Part shown: positions 1 through 10,077 of the stretch, in pieces
How positions within the stretch are numbered: position 1 is the first letter of the stretch
Layout: every line of letters starts with the position of its first letter
NCBI GenBank assembly: GCA_024542985.1
Contig: JAMXCX010000009.1
Span: 1 to 43,112, forward strand
DNA from: Candidatus Omnitrophota bacterium
GTDB taxonomy: Bacteria > Omnitrophota > Gorgyraeia > Duberdicusellales > 4484-171
Length of the DNA: 43,112 nt
Reading direction: 5' to 3'
Notes under the pieces: model-generated
Seen by the model: only the letters and a program-made list of their open reading frames with translations
The model's database searches: none
Told to the model about the DNA's origin: nothing
Position numbers and translations under genes: made by a program

Positions 1-1551
1 GTAGAGTTTTCCGGCAGGATGCTTTCAGTGCAGTTGGGCCCGGGGCTTTTGAGCGGCGTTTATGACGGTTTGCAGAATCCTCTTTTTGAACTGGCAGAAA
101 AGTTTGGTTTTTTTCTGGCTCGGGGCGAGCAGCTGGATGCTTTGGATTTTAATAAAAAGTGGCATTTTACTCCTCTGGTTGAAGCTAAAAAAGATAAAGT
201 GGTAAAAGGAGTACCTTTGGGATGGGTTCAGGAAGGCATATTTAAACATTTTATTATGGTTCCTTTTGATATGGAAGGCGAATATGAAGTTGAATCTATT
301 GCTAAGGAAGGTGATTATACTGTTAAAGATAAAATCGCTAAAGTAAAAGGGCCTAAAGATGAATTAATTTCTTTGAATATGTTTTTTGATTGGCCGATAA
401 AAGTTCCCATTGAGGCCTACCGGCAAAAATTTACGCCCCAAGAAACTTTAATTACCAAAGCCCGTATTATTGATACTTTTTTCCCGGTGGCTAAAGGCGG
501 AACATATTGCATACCCGGTCCTTTTGGAGCCGGTAAAACTGTTTTGCAGCAGCTCACCAGCCGTTATGCCGAGGTAGATATTGTTATTATCGCTGCTTGC
601 GGTGAAAGAGCCGGCGAGGTTGTTGAGACCTTGCGGGAATTTCCTAAAATAATTGATCCCCGTACCGGCAAATCTTTGATAGAAAGAACCATTATTATTT
701 GCAATACTAGCTCTATGCCGGTTGCAGCCAGGGATGCTTCTGTGTATACAGCTGCGACTCTGGGTGAATATTATCGGCAGATGGGTTTGGATGTTTTGTT
801 GCTGGCTGATTCTACCTCACGTTGGGCTCAAGCTATGAGAGAGGTTTCCGGCCGATTAGAAGAAATTCCCGGAGAAGAAGCTTACCCGGCATATTTAGAA
901 TCACGCATTGCTGAATTTTACGAGCGTTCGGGATTAGTTGAACTGCCCAATGGAGATAAGGGAAGTCTTACTATCGGCGGAACAGTAAGCCCGGCCGGAG
1001 GTAACTTTGATGAACCGGTAACTCAATCTACCTTGAAAGTAGTGGGAGCTTTCCACGGTCTTTCCCGGGAACGCTCTAATGCCAGAAAATTTCCTTCTAT
1101 AGATCCCCTGGAAAGCTGGTCAAGATATAAAAGTGTAGTTGATGCGAAAGCTTTAAAAAAAGCAAAAGATATTTTATTCCAAGGTAATGAAGTTGATCAA
1201 ATGATGAAAGTAGTAGGAGAAGAAGGAACTTCCATGGAAGATTTCCTATTTTATCTTAAAGCCGAATTCCTGGACAGTGTATATTTACAGCAAAATGGGT
1301 ATGATGAGGTGGATGCGGCCACAAGTTTAGAAAGACAGCAGTATGTATTCAATAAGATATCTGCCATATTGAGCAAAGATTTTGTTTTTGCCCAAAAAGA
1401 ACAAGCCCGGCAAGAGTTTTATAAATTAAGGCAATTAGCAATAGACTGGAATTATAAAAAATGGGAATCAGAAGATTTTAAAAAGCAGGAAAAAGTGCTA
1501 GATGATTTTCTTAGTAAACATGTGGCAGTAGAAACAAAAAACGCGGGGTAA
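1..1551 (+). CDS. atpA: V/A-type ATP synthase catalytic subunit A, 5' truncated by window edge
   Basis: P-loop GPFGAGKTVLQ, ADSTSRWAQAMREVSGRLEEIPGEEAYPAYL and SPAGGNFDEPVTQSTL motifs; frame is open to position 1 and the N-terminal ~70 aa are missing. Confidence 0.96.
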   Translation, partial: VEFSGRMLSVQLGPGLLSGVYDGLQNPLFELAEKFGFFLARGEQLDALDFNKKWHFTPLVEAKKDKVVKGVPLGWVQEGIFKHFIMVPFDMEGEYEVESIAKEGDYTVKDKIAKVKGPKDELISLNMFFDWPIKVPIEAYRQKFTPQETLITKARIIDTFFPVAKGGTYCIPGPFGAGKTVLQQLTSRYAEVDIVIIAACGERAGEVVETLREFPKIIDPRTGKSLIERTIIICNTSSMPVAARDASVYTAATLGEYYRQMGLDVLLLADSTSRWAQAMREVSGRLEEIPGEEAYPAYLESRIAEFYERSGLVELPNGDKGSLTIGGTVSPAGGNFDEPVTQSTLKVVGAFHGLSRERSNARKFPSIDPLESWSRYKSVVDAKALKKAKDILFQGNEVDQMMKVVGEEGTSMEDFLFYLKAEFLDSVYLQQNGYDEVDAATSLERQQYVFNKISAILSKDFVFAQKEQARQEFYKLRQLAIDWNYKKWESEDFKKQEKVLDDFLSKHVAVETKNAG

Positions 1552-1554
1552 AAA

Positions 1555-2856
1555 ATGAGAAAAGTTCACAACAGAATACTTAGCATAGCCGGCAATGTTA
1601 TTACTGTTAAAGCTAGTGATGTAGCCTATGAAGAACTGGCAGAGGTAACAACTTCCCGGGGGAAGTCTTTGGCCCAGGTTATAAAACTTGAAGAAGACAT
1701 TGTGTCTTTGCAGGTTTTCTCGGGAAGCCGGGGCATATCTACTGATGATGAGATTAGGTTTCTTGGGCATCCTATGAAAGTTGCTTTTTCAGAAAACATG
1801 GTAGGAAGAATTTTTGACGGAAGCGGTAAGCCTAGAGATAATGGCCCGGCTTTAACCGATAATTTGATTGAGATAGCCGGCCCTTCAGTTAATCCCGCTA
1901 AGAGAATAATCCCTAAAAGGATGATAAGAACTAACATTCCCATGATAGATGTATTTAACTCTTTAGTTGTTTCCCAGAAGCTGCCTATCTTTTCAGTATC
2001 CGGAGAGCCATATAATGAGTTACTGGCTCGAATCGCTCTTCAGGCCGAAGTGGATATGATTATCCTCGGAGGAATAGGCCTTAAACATGATCAGTACATG
2101 TTTTTCAAGAATACCCTGGAAGAAGGCGGAGCTTTAAACAGGTCAATATTTTTTGTTCATACTGCTTCTGATCCTATAGTAGAAGGATTAATGATTCCGG
2201 ATTTATGTTTAGCCGTGGCTGAAAAATTTGCCTTAGGAGGGAAAGATATTTTAGTTTTACTTACCGATATGACTAACTTTTCCGATGCTTTAAAAGAGAT
2301 AGCCATAACTATGGAGCAAGTGCCTTCAAATAGAGGCTACCCCGGAGATTTATACAGCCAGCTTGCCAGAAGATATGAAAAGGCAGTCGATTTTGAGGGA
2401 GCAGGGTCAATTACTATTTTAGCAGTAACTACCATGCCCGGAGATGACGTTACCCATCCGGTTCCGGACAACACCGGCTATATTACTGAAGGACAGTTTT
2501 ATTTACGGGGAGGCCGCATCGAGCCTTTTGGTTCTTTAAGCCGGCTAAAGCAGCAAGTTAACGACAAGACTCGTAAAGATCACCGGGCGATTATGGATGG
2601 AATGATACAGCTATATGCTCAATATAAAGAGACCGAAGAAAAAAGAGCTATGGGGTTTAGGATGGGTGAATGGGATAAAAAGCTGTTAAAATACGGCATT
2701 TTTTTCGAATCGCAAATGATGGATTTATCAGTTAAAATTTCTCTAGAAGATGCTTTGGATAAGGGGTGGAAGATTTTATCAGAATGTTTCCACCCTCAAG
2801 AGACAAACTTTCGAACAGACTTAATAAATGAATTCTGGCCTAAGAACAATCAATGA
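1555..2856 (+). CDS. atpB: V/A-type ATP synthase subunit B
   Basis: Non-catalytic B subunit motifs ([52 protein letters not shown]); directly downstream of atpA. Confidence 0.96.
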   Translation: MRKVHNRILSIAGNVITVKASDVAYEELAEVTTSRGKSLAQVIKLEEDIVSLQVFSGSRGISTDDEIRFLGHPMKVAFSENMVGRIFDGSGKPRDNGPALTDNLIEIAGPSVNPAKRIIPKRMIRTNIPMIDVFNSLVVSQKLPIFSVSGEPYNELLARIALQAEVDMIILGGIGLKHDQYMFFKNTLEEGGALNRSIFFVHTASDPIVEGLMIPDLCLAVAEKFALGGKDILVLLTDMTNFSDALKEIAITMEQVPSNRGYPGDLYSQLARRYEKAVDFEGAGSITILAVTTMPGDDVTHPVPDNTGYITEGQFYLRGGRIEPFGSLSRLKQQVNDKTRKDHRAIMDGMIQLYAQYKETEEKRAMGFRMGEWDKKLLKYGIFFESQMMDLSVKISLEDALDKGWKILSECFHPQETNFRTDLINEFWPKNNQ

Positions 2857-3464
2857 TAAAAATCAGATTAACTAAAAATGAACTAAAAAAGCAAAAAGAT
2901 TTCCTCAAGAGGTTTCGGCGCTACCTACCTATGCTTATTCTTAAAAAGAAGCAATTGCAGTTAGAAATAATTAAGATACAGAAAATCATTAAAACTCTTG
3001 CCGGAGAGATGGATGTTCTAAGGAAAAGTATTATTTCTTGGGTAGATGTATTTGCTGAAAAGATGCCGATAGATGAGTATTTAAGGCTTAAAAAAATAAA
3101 CATCGAAGAAGGTAATGTCGCAGGTATAGATTTACCTCTATTCACAGGTGTTGAGTTTGAGCAAAAGGCTTACGATTTGATGTTAACTCCTTTGTGGGTT
3201 GATAAAGCCATAGAAGCCATAAAAGAAACAATTACCTTAAAAGCAAAATTACTTATTTATCATAAACAGATAGAAATCCTAAAAGAGGAACTTCGGATCG
3301 CTACCCAGCGGGTTAATCTTTTTGAAAAAATAAAGATTCCTGAATCTCAGGAAAATATCCGGGTTATACAAATTTATCTGGGAGAATTGCAGACTGCCGG
3401 AGTGGTAAGAGGAAAAATCGCTAAAGCTAAATTAGAGCGCAAGAGAAACGCTATCCTCCAATGA
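2853..3464 (+). CDS. atpD: V/A-type ATP synthase subunit D
   Basis: 203 aa coiled-coil protein; overlaps atpB by 4 nt; position and '[12 protein letters not shown]' C-terminal motif typical of V-type D. Confidence 0.9.
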   Translation: MIKIRLTKNELKKQKDFLKRFRRYLPMLILKKKQLQLEIIKIQKIIKTLAGEMDVLRKSIISWVDVFAEKMPIDEYLRLKKINIEEGNVAGIDLPLFTGVEFEQKAYDLMLTPLWVDKAIEAIKETITLKAKLLIYHKQIEILKEELRIATQRVNLFEKIKIPESQENIRVIQIYLGELQTAGVVRGKIAKAKLERKRNAILQ

Positions 3465-5233
3465 TAGTTAAGATGAAAAAAATTACAGTCTTGGCTGTTG
3501 AAAAATATGCCGCTCATACCGTAGAGGCTTTGCGTAAATTAGGCTTTCTGCATGTAAGCCATATGCAGCAGCCCCAGGCAGATTATATAACATCCCTGGA
3601 ACATAAACTTATAGTATTGGATAAAGCCTTGCTGCTTTTAAAGGATGTAAGCAAACAAAAACAAGAGCGGGATAAAGAGAGATTACTTTCTTATGAAAAA
3701 GAAATAATGAATTTGTCCGAACAAAATCAGCATTATATAGCAGAAAAACAAAAAACAGAGGAAAAACTTCTTTGGTATAAAAACTGGGGGGATATTTCTT
3801 TAGTTTCAGTGGAGGAGCTAGAAAAAGCCGGGATTTTCATAAAGCTTTATTTATGCAGTAAATCTGAGCTCAAAAAAATTTCCCAGGATAAATGTGTGTA
3901 TGTTATCGGTCAAAAGGGTGGGCAGGTTCAAGTTGTTTTTGTGAGCGCTAACGAGGAAGAAACTTTGGGTTTCGCTCAGATAGGGCTGCCTCGAGAAGGA
4001 CAGCATTCTTCGCAAAGGAAAATGACAGCTATATCAGAGCATTTAGAAAAAATAGAAAAAAGATTAACAGAACTTTCTGCATATAGGAAGTCTTTTTTGG
4101 AATATAAAAAAGATCTTTTGAAAAATTTAGAGTTTTACAAAGTAAGGTTTGGAATGACTCACAAAGAAGGTATCTGTTGTTTGCAGGGGTTTTGCCCCCA
4201 AGGCTCAGTCAGCCAAATAGAAAAAGTAGCCAAACTTAAAGGGTGGGCGGTTATGATAGAGGAGCCGGAAGACCCTCTAGAGGTGCCGACGCTCGTAAGT
4301 TATCCGCGCTGGGCAAAGGCAATTAAGCCGATTTTCGACTTCATGGGTACGTTGCCCGGCTACAAGGAATACGATATAAGTCCCTGGTTTCTTTTATTTT
4401 TCAGCTTGTTTTTTGCCATGCTCATTGGCGATGCCGGCTATGGCTTTTTGTTTTTAGGGGTTACTTTTTTTGCCCGGCGTAAATTACCCAAGGCTCCGCG
4501 GGAACCTTTCTTTTTGATGTACGTTTTAGCTGTGGCAACTATTATCTGGGGAGCAGTTACCGGAACTTGGTTCGGAGCTGAAAAAATAGGGCAACTGCCT
4601 GGCTTTGAGGCATTAGTAATCGACAAAATCAATAGTTTTGCTGAAGGCAATCAAAATTTTATGATCTATATCTGTTTTTTAATCGGAGCAGTCCACTTGA
4701 CCTTAGCCCATGCAATTGTTGCCTTTAAATATATCAACTCATGGGTGGCTTTATCTCAAGTCGGCTGGATAATTATTGTCTGGACATCTTTTTTTATTGC
4801 CGGAAAATTAGTGCTTAGTAAAGCTATGCCCGGCTTTGCCTTAATTTTGGGACTCTTAGGCGTCTTGTTAGTAATTTTGTTTTCGAATTTTCAAAAGAAT
4901 ATATTAAAAGGAGCATTGATTTCTCTAGCTGATTTACCGCTTAAGGCCATTGGTTGCTTTGCCGACGTGGTTTCTTATTTACGGCTTTTTGCGGTTGGCT
5001 ATGCTAGCGTAGTTTTAGCTGTGACTTTTAATAATATGGCTTTTGATTTAGGGTTTAATACTATCTTTACCGCCGTCTTAGCGGCTTTTATTCTTTTTCT
5101 CGGACACAGCTTAAATATTGTTTTAGGTTTTATGGGAGTGATTGTTCACGGAATACGCTTAAATATGCTTGAATTTTCCGGACATCTTAATATGGAATGG
5201 TCAGGTAGGCAATATAAACCATTTAAGGAATAA
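3461..5233 (+). CDS. atpI: V/A-type ATP synthase subunit I (membrane stator a-like)
   Basis: Long soluble N-terminal half plus multiple TM helices; 'DVVSYLRLFAVGYASVVLA' and 'HSLNIVLGFMGVIVHGIRLNMLEFSGH'. Confidence 0.94.
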   Translation: MIVKMKKITVLAVEKYAAHTVEALRKLGFLHVSHMQQPQADYITSLEHKLIVLDKALLLLKDVSKQKQERDKERLLSYEKEIMNLSEQNQHYIAEKQKTEEKLLWYKNWGDISLVSVEELEKAGIFIKLYLCSKSELKKISQDKCVYVIGQKGGQVQVVFVSANEEETLGFAQIGLPREGQHSSQRKMTAISEHLEKIEKRLTELSAYRKSFLEYKKDLLKNLEFYKVRFGMTHKEGICCLQGFCPQGSVSQIEKVAKLKGWAVMIEEPEDPLEVPTLVSYPRWAKAIKPIFDFMGTLPGYKEYDISPWFLLFFSLFFAMLIGDAGYGFLFLGVTFFARRKLPKAPREPFFLMYVLAVATIIWGAVTGTWFGAEKIGQLPGFEALVIDKINSFAEGNQNFMIYICFLIGAVHLTLAHAIVAFKYINSWVALSQVGWIIIVWTSFFIAGKLVLSKAMPGFALILGLLGVLLVILFSNFQKNILKGALISLADLPLKAIGCFADVVSYLRLFAVGYASVVLAVTFNNMAFDLGFNTIFTAVLAAFILFLGHSLNIVLGFMGVIVHGIRLNMLEFSGHLNMEWSGRQYKPFKE

Positions 5234-5248
5234 AAAGGGAGGTAGGAT

Positions 5249-5695
5249 ATGATACAGGGTTTTGGCGATATGAATTTTTCTTTGACTTTAGCGGCAATCG
5301 GCTCAGCTTTAGGAACTGGGGTTGCGGGTATGGCTGCAATTGGTGCCTGGAAAAAGGCTTTTTCTCAAAACAAGGCAGCTCCTTTTACTTTGATTGCCTT
5401 TGTTGGCGCGCCGCTAACCCAGACAATTTACGGTATGATTTTAAGAAATAAAATCATAGCTGCTAAGCTTCCGGCTGACAATCAAACTTATATATATCTT
5501 ATGATTATTGGTTTTGTTGCTGGTTCAGCCATGGGAGTATCTGCCTATATGCAAGGTAAAGCCGCAGCCAGAGCCTCAGATGCCTTGGCCGAAACTGGCA
5601 AGGGATTTGGTCAATATATAATGGTTTTAGGAGTTATTGAGACAGTTGCCCTTTTTGTGATGATTTTCTGTATGATGGCTATACCGGGAGCTTAG
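5249..5695 (+). CDS. atpK: V/A-type ATP synthase proteolipid subunit K (double hairpin)
   Basis: 148 aa with four TM segments; PLTQTIYG motif in TM2 and VIETVALF in TM4; RBS ggaggtag. Confidence 0.93.
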   Translation: MIQGFGDMNFSLTLAAIGSALGTGVAGMAAIGAWKKAFSQNKAAPFTLIAFVGAPLTQTIYGMILRNKIIAAKLPADNQTYIYLMIIGFVAGSAMGVSAYMQGKAAARASDALAETGKGFGQYIMVLGVIETVALFVMIFCMMAIPGA

Positions 5696-5828
5696 ATGTT
5701 ACGTCAGAAACCTAAATTCTTGATTTTTCCTAAGAATTTGGTATTATTGAGCGATATGTTTTGGGCGAGGAAGGTGCGACTCTGGGACTAGCGAGAGGCA
5801 TTTATATTAGAATAGCACAATTATTAAC

Positions 5829-5903
5829 GGGCGGTTGGCGCAGTGGAAGCGCATCTCGTTTACACCGAGAGGGTCGTAGGTTCAAATCCTACACCGCCCA
5901 CCA
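5829..5903 (+). tRNA. tRNA-Val (anticodon TAC), CCA encoded
   Basis: Acceptor GGGCGGT/ACCGCCC, anticodon stem TCTCG-TTTACAC-CGAGA, T-arm GTAGGTTCAAATCCTAC, terminal ACCA. Confidence 0.95.
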
Positions 5904-5938
5904 TTATTAGTTGATAGTGTTAGTGAATAGTATTTAGC

Positions 5939-7669
5939 ATGGATTTAGAAACCCTTAGACATTCTTGTTCCCATATTATGGCTTCGGCTGTAAAGAAGCT
6001 TTATCCCCAAGCTAAATTAGGGATTGGTCCGGCTATTGAGAATGGCTTTTATTATGATTTTGATATTCCTTCGGGGATAAGCGAAGAGGACTTGGGTAAA
6101 ATTGAAGCTCTGATGAACAAGCAAATTAAAGAGGACTTTCATTTTACTCAGGAAGAATGGGCTAGCAATCAGGCAATAGATTTTTTTCAAAAACAAGGAG
6201 AAAAGTATAAGGTAGAACTTATAAAGGATTTAGGACAAGATAAGGTTTCAGTTTATAAACACAATGGGTTTTTGGATTTATGTAAAGGGCCGCATGTAGG
6301 TTCAACCAAACAGGTAAAATATTTTAAACTGCTTTCTACCTCAGGCGCATACTGGAGGGGAAGTGAAAACAACCCCCAATTAGTACGTATTTATGGCACA
6401 GCTTTTTTAAGCAAGGATGAGCTAAAGAATCATCTTAAGAATTTAGAAGAAGCGAAGAAAAGAGACCATCGCAAATTAGGAAGAGAATTGGAGTTATTTG
6501 ATATCTATTATGACCAGGCCGGAGCAGGTCTGCCTTTTTATTTGCCTAAAGGGGCAATCTTAAAAAAAATTATCGAAGATTGGGAAACAGAAGAGCACAT
6601 AAAAAGAGGCTATAAAATAGTAAGCACTCCCCATATTATGAATAAAAAATTATGGGAAAAAAGCGGTCACTTGGAATACTACGAAGATTTTATGTACTCT
6701 ATCGTTAAAGATAATCAGGAATTTATTTTAAAGCCCATGAATTGCCCGGGCCACATCCTTATTTATAAGTCAAAGTTGCATAGTTTTAGAGATTTGCCGT
6801 TAAGACTGTTTGAGTTAGGCACAGTTTACCGTTACGAAAAAAGCGGAGTATTGCACGGCCTTTTGCGGTTGAGAGGCTTTACTCAGGATGATGCCCATAT
6901 TTTTTGTAAAAAGGAAGATCTTTATTCAGAGATAAAAGGAGTTTTAGAATTTGTAAAGGTAGCTATGAAAAAGTTTGGATTCTCAAAGTTTAAAGCCGAA
7001 CTAAGCACTAGACCGGAAAAGTTTATCGGAGAGGCCAGCGATTGGGACGATTCAGAAAATGTTTTAGAAGAAGTTTTAAAAAAAGAAGGTTTTGATTATA
7101 GAATAAATAGAGGAGACGGCGCCTTTTATGGCCCAAAAATAGACATTAAGTTAAGAGATGCTATAGGCCGAGAATGGCAGTGCGCCACTGTGCAGCTTGA
7201 TTATAATATTCCGAAAAGATTCAATTTAACTTATCGGGCATCTTCCGGCGGCGAGCAGGAAGTCGTAATGATACATCGGGTAATTTTAGGAAGCATTGAG
7301 AGGTTCTTTGCCACCTTAATTGAGCATTATGCCGGAAAATTTCCTTTATGGCTTGCGCCGGTCCAGGTTAGCGTTTTAAATGTTACAGCTGAGGTAAAAG
7401 ATTATGCTTTAGAGGTAATGAAATCTTTGCAAAGCCAAGGGTTTCGGGTAGAGGCCGATACAAGAGATAAAACTTTACAGAAGAAGATAAGAGAAAAAGA
7501 GCTTTTAAAAATCCCTTACATGCTCATTGTAGGGAAAAAGGAGCAGCAGGAGAAAAAAGTTTCCTTGAGAAAACAAGGAACGAAGAATTTAGGGGCTATG
7601 GAATTAAAAGATGTTTTAGGTATATTAAAGAAGGAGGATGAAATAAGTGAAGTATGTGCGCGTAAATGA
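5939..7669 (+). CDS. thrS: Threonyl-tRNA synthetase, without N-terminal TGS domain
   Basis: Begins at the editing-domain HSCSHIMASAVKKLYP motif; DLCKGPHV; class II motifs; C-terminal anticodon-binding domain. Confidence 0.95.
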   Translation: MDLETLRHSCSHIMASAVKKLYPQAKLGIGPAIENGFYYDFDIPSGISEEDLGKIEALMNKQIKEDFHFTQEEWASNQAIDFFQKQGEKYKVELIKDLGQDKVSVYKHNGFLDLCKGPHVGSTKQVKYFKLLSTSGAYWRGSENNPQLVRIYGTAFLSKDELKNHLKNLEEAKKRDHRKLGRELELFDIYYDQAGAGLPFYLPKGAILKKIIEDWETEEHIKRGYKIVSTPHIMNKKLWEKSGHLEYYEDFMYSIVKDNQEFILKPMNCPGHILIYKSKLHSFRDLPLRLFELGTVYRYEKSGVLHGLLRLRGFTQDDAHIFCKKEDLYSEIKGVLEFVKVAMKKFGFSKFKAELSTRPEKFIGEASDWDDSENVLEEVLKKEGFDYRINRGDGAFYGPKIDIKLRDAIGREWQCATVQLDYNIPKRFNLTYRASSGGEQEVVMIHRVILGSIERFFATLIEHYAGKFPLWLAPVQVSVLNVTAEVKDYALEVMKSLQSQGFRVEADTRDKTLQKKIREKELLKIPYMLIVGKKEQQEKKVSLRKQGTKNLGAMELKDVLGILKKEDEISEVCARK

Positions 7670-8150
7670 AAGAATAATGGCCCAAACAGTGCGGGTAATT
7701 GGTTTAGACGGCGAACAGCTAGGAGTTTTCCCTCGTGATATAGCGCTAAACAAAGCCGAGGAACGAGATTTGGATTTAGTTGAAGTCGCTCCTCAGGCTA
7801 AGCCTCCAGTTTGCCGAATTATAGATTTTTCGAAATATAAATACGAACAGAAAAAAAAAGAGAAAGCAGTAAGAAAAAGCCAGAAACAAGCTCAATTAAA
7901 AGAAGTAAGAATAAGGCCTAGGATAGGCAGTCATGATTATGAGGTTAAACTCAAACATATAAAAGAATTTTTGGAGAAGCGCCACAAGGTGAGAGTAAGG
8001 ATGTGGTTTAGAGGTAGAGAAATTACCCATAAAGATATAGGAAATAGAGTGATTGACAGGCTAATCAAAGATATAGAAAAAGTGGGTAGAGTAGATAGGG
8101 CGGCCCATATGTTGGGTAAAACTCTAGTTTTAATTTTAAGCCCTAAGTAA
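7647..8150 (+). CDS. infC: Translation initiation factor IF-3 (GTG start, overlaps thrS end)
   Basis: VRVIGLDGEQLGVFPRDIALNKAEERDLDLVEVAPQAKPPVCRIIDFSKYKYEQ; RBS aaggagg; followed by rpmI-rplT. Confidence 0.96.
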   Translation: MKYVRVNERIMAQTVRVIGLDGEQLGVFPRDIALNKAEERDLDLVEVAPQAKPPVCRIIDFSKYKYEQKKKEKAVRKSQKQAQLKEVRIRPRIGSHDYEVKLKHIKEFLEKRHKVRVRMWFRGREITHKDIGNRVIDRLIKDIEKVGRVDRAAHMLGKTLVLILSPK

Positions 8151-8214
8151 TAATGTTGAGATTATAAATAAGATATTTTATCCGCTAAAAGCGGAGGCCA
8201 TCTAAGGAGGAATA

Positions 8215-8412
8215 ATGCCGAAATTAAAAACACGGAAGTCATTATCTAAACGTATAAAAATTACTAAGAAAGGCAAGGCCTTAAGGTCTAAAGCCGGCAG
8301 GCGCCATCTTATGAGCACAAAAAATAGAAAGAGAAAAAGAAATTTAAGACGCAAAGCCATAATTTCTGTAGGTAAGAAATTCATAAAAAGAGCAATGCCT
8401 TACGCTGCATAA
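8215..8412 (+). CDS. rpmI: 50S ribosomal protein L35
   Basis: PKLKTRKSLSKRIKITKKGKALRSKAGRRHL; RBS aaggagg; between infC and rplT. Confidence 0.95.
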   Translation: MPKLKTRKSLSKRIKITKKGKALRSKAGRRHLMSTKNRKRKRNLRRKAIISVGKKFIKRAMPYAA

Positions 8413-8426
8413 AAAAGGAGAAAAAA

Positions 8427-8774
8427 ATGAAAACTAATCATGCCGTGGCTTCCCATAAAAGAAAGAAAAAAGTCCTCAAAGTCGCTAGAGGGTATTGGGG
8501 AGAGCGTTCTAAAAAATACCGCCGGGCAGTTGAAACAATAAGAAGGGCATATTCATTCGCCTACGTGCATCGACGCACAAAAAAAAGAAACTTCCGGTCT
8601 CTTTGGATTATCCGAATTGGGGCAGCAATTAAAGAAAGAGGCTCTTCTTATCGGGAGTTTATGCATGCTCTTAAAGAGAATAAGATAATTCTTTCTAAGG
8701 ACATTTTAGCGCATATTGCCGCCCAATATCCGGAGATTTTTGATAAAATAGCTGAGGTAGCCAAAAATAAATAA
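8427..8774 (+). CDS. rplT: 50S ribosomal protein L20
   Basis: KVARGYWGERSKKYRRAVETIRRAYSFAYVHRRTKKRNFRSLWIIRIGAA. Confidence 0.97.
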   Translation: MKTNHAVASHKRKKKVLKVARGYWGERSKKYRRAVETIRRAYSFAYVHRRTKKRNFRSLWIIRIGAAIKERGSSYREFMHALKENKIILSKDILAHIAAQYPEIFDKIAEVAKNK

Positions 8775-8775
8775 A

Positions 8776-9171
8776 ATGAAGTATATAATTATTATTGGTT
8801 GTGGGAAAAGTGGTAAAGAGTTAGCACAAGAGTTGTCTAAGAGTGAAAACGTAGTGGCTGTAGATAAGAGCTTAAGAAATCTTGATACTCTAGGCGAGGA
8901 TTTTAATGGGAAGAAAGTATGGGCGGATGCTCTGGATATAAACACCCTAGAAGAGGCAGGCATTAAAGAGGCAAATGCTATTTTTCTCTTGACCGGGAAT
9001 GATAACCTTAATTTAGTTGTAGGTAAAGTTGCAAAGAGAAAATACGGCGTTAAAAAAGTTGTGCTTCAGGTAAATGATGCTATAAAAAAGAAGATATTCA
9101 AAGAAGAAGGGGTGGTTATTATTAATCGTACGCAGTTAATCGTAGAAACTTTAAAGAAAAGCATAGCTTAG
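8776..9171 (+). CDS. TrkA-N (RCK/KTN NAD-binding) domain-only protein
   Basis: Rossmann start MKYIIIIGCGKSGKELAQEL; 131 aa; lacks TrkA-C; directly upstream of a full TrkA. Confidence 0.85.
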   Translation: MKYIIIIGCGKSGKELAQELSKSENVVAVDKSLRNLDTLGEDFNGKKVWADALDINTLEEAGIKEANAIFLLTGNDNLNLVVGKVAKRKYGVKKVVLQVNDAIKKKIFKEEGVVIINRTQLIVETLKKSIA

Positions 9172-9223
9172 GTTTAAATATGGACGCGAACAAAAATGTT
9201 GTATCAATTTGTGAGGTAAAAAA

Positions 9224-9889
9224 ATGTATATTGTAATAGCCGGGGCAGGAAGATTGGGTCTTATTTTGGCCAAAAAATTAAGAGAAGATGACCATCAGGT
9301 TTGCCTCATTGATAAAAACGAAAGTTTATGCAACAAACTTGCCGGAGAACTAAAAAGCATTATGATTATCTGCGGTGATGCCACCTATCCGGACATTCTG
9401 AAAGAAGCAAAAATTGAAAAAGCTAATGTTTGTGTCAGCGCGGCTTCTCACGATGAGGACAATATAATCATTTGTTATTTAGCCAAAGAACTGTTTGGAG
9501 TACAAAGAACAGTAGCAAGAGTCAATGACCCCAAACATACCCCTCTTTATAAGTACATGGAAGTTGATAATCCTGTAGACTCTACATCTATAATCGCCCG
9601 CATTGTCGAAGAGGAAGCATCATTTACAGATGTTATGAGCCTTTTAAGCATAAAAAAGGGGAGACTTTCTATAGTGCGGGTAGATATCCCCGAAAATTCC
9701 CCGGTAGCAAACAAGCCTTTAAAAGATATTGTTTTACCGCACAATTCCGTTCTTGTTTCTATCTTAAGAGGCCCGGATATAATTATTCCTTACGGGTCAA
9801 CAGTAATATTGCCCGGGGATGAAGTGATTGCTGCTACACTGATTGATGCCGAGAAAGATTTACTTAAGTCTCTTATCGGGAAGATATAA
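9224..9889 (+). CDS. trkA: Trk system potassium uptake regulator TrkA (KTN + TrkA-C)
   Basis: MYIVIAGAGRLGLILAKKL plus C-terminal TrkA-C domain; upstream of trkH. Confidence 0.92.
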   Translation: MYIVIAGAGRLGLILAKKLREDDHQVCLIDKNESLCNKLAGELKSIMIICGDATYPDILKEAKIEKANVCVSAASHDEDNIIICYLAKELFGVQRTVARVNDPKHTPLYKYMEVDNPVDSTSIIARIVEEEASFTDVMSLLSIKKGRLSIVRVDIPENSPVANKPLKDIVLPHNSVLVSILRGPDIIIPYGSTVILPGDEVIAATLIDAEKDLLKSLIGKI

Positions 9890-9930
9890 TCCTGTAATTT
9901 AATAAGAGGATAAATAATAGATATAAATGC

Positions 9931-10017
9931 ATGAGAACAATAATCGGTATCATAATTGAGGTTCTTTTTTGTCTTTTTATAATTGCCGCAGGTTACGGAT
10001 TTTCTTTAGTGTTCTAA
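9931..10017 (+). CDS. Candidate 28-aa single-TM microprotein (MRTIIGIIIEVLFCLFIIAAGYGFSLVF)
   Basis: Short ORF fills most of the trkA-trkH gap; almost wholly hydrophobic; no close RBS seen, so tentative. Confidence 0.35.
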   Translation: MRTIIGIIIEVLFCLFIIAAGYGFSLVF

Positions 10018-10077
10018 AAATTCACTCATATTATCAAATGATGCTTTCGCTTATTAAATCATCTGCCGGATAAAGAC

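Noticed and set aside
25-249. Minus-strand ORF antisense to atpA, and similar short antisense ORFs across the window
   Set aside because: All lie opposite confident conserved genes and show no domain pattern or RBS context.
5696-5791. 31-aa ORF MLRQKPKFLIFPKNLVLLSDMFWARKVRLWD after atpK
   Set aside because: Overlaps a hairpin (CCTAAATTCTT/AAGAATTTGG) that is more likely an operon-end structure; no RBS or recognisable features.
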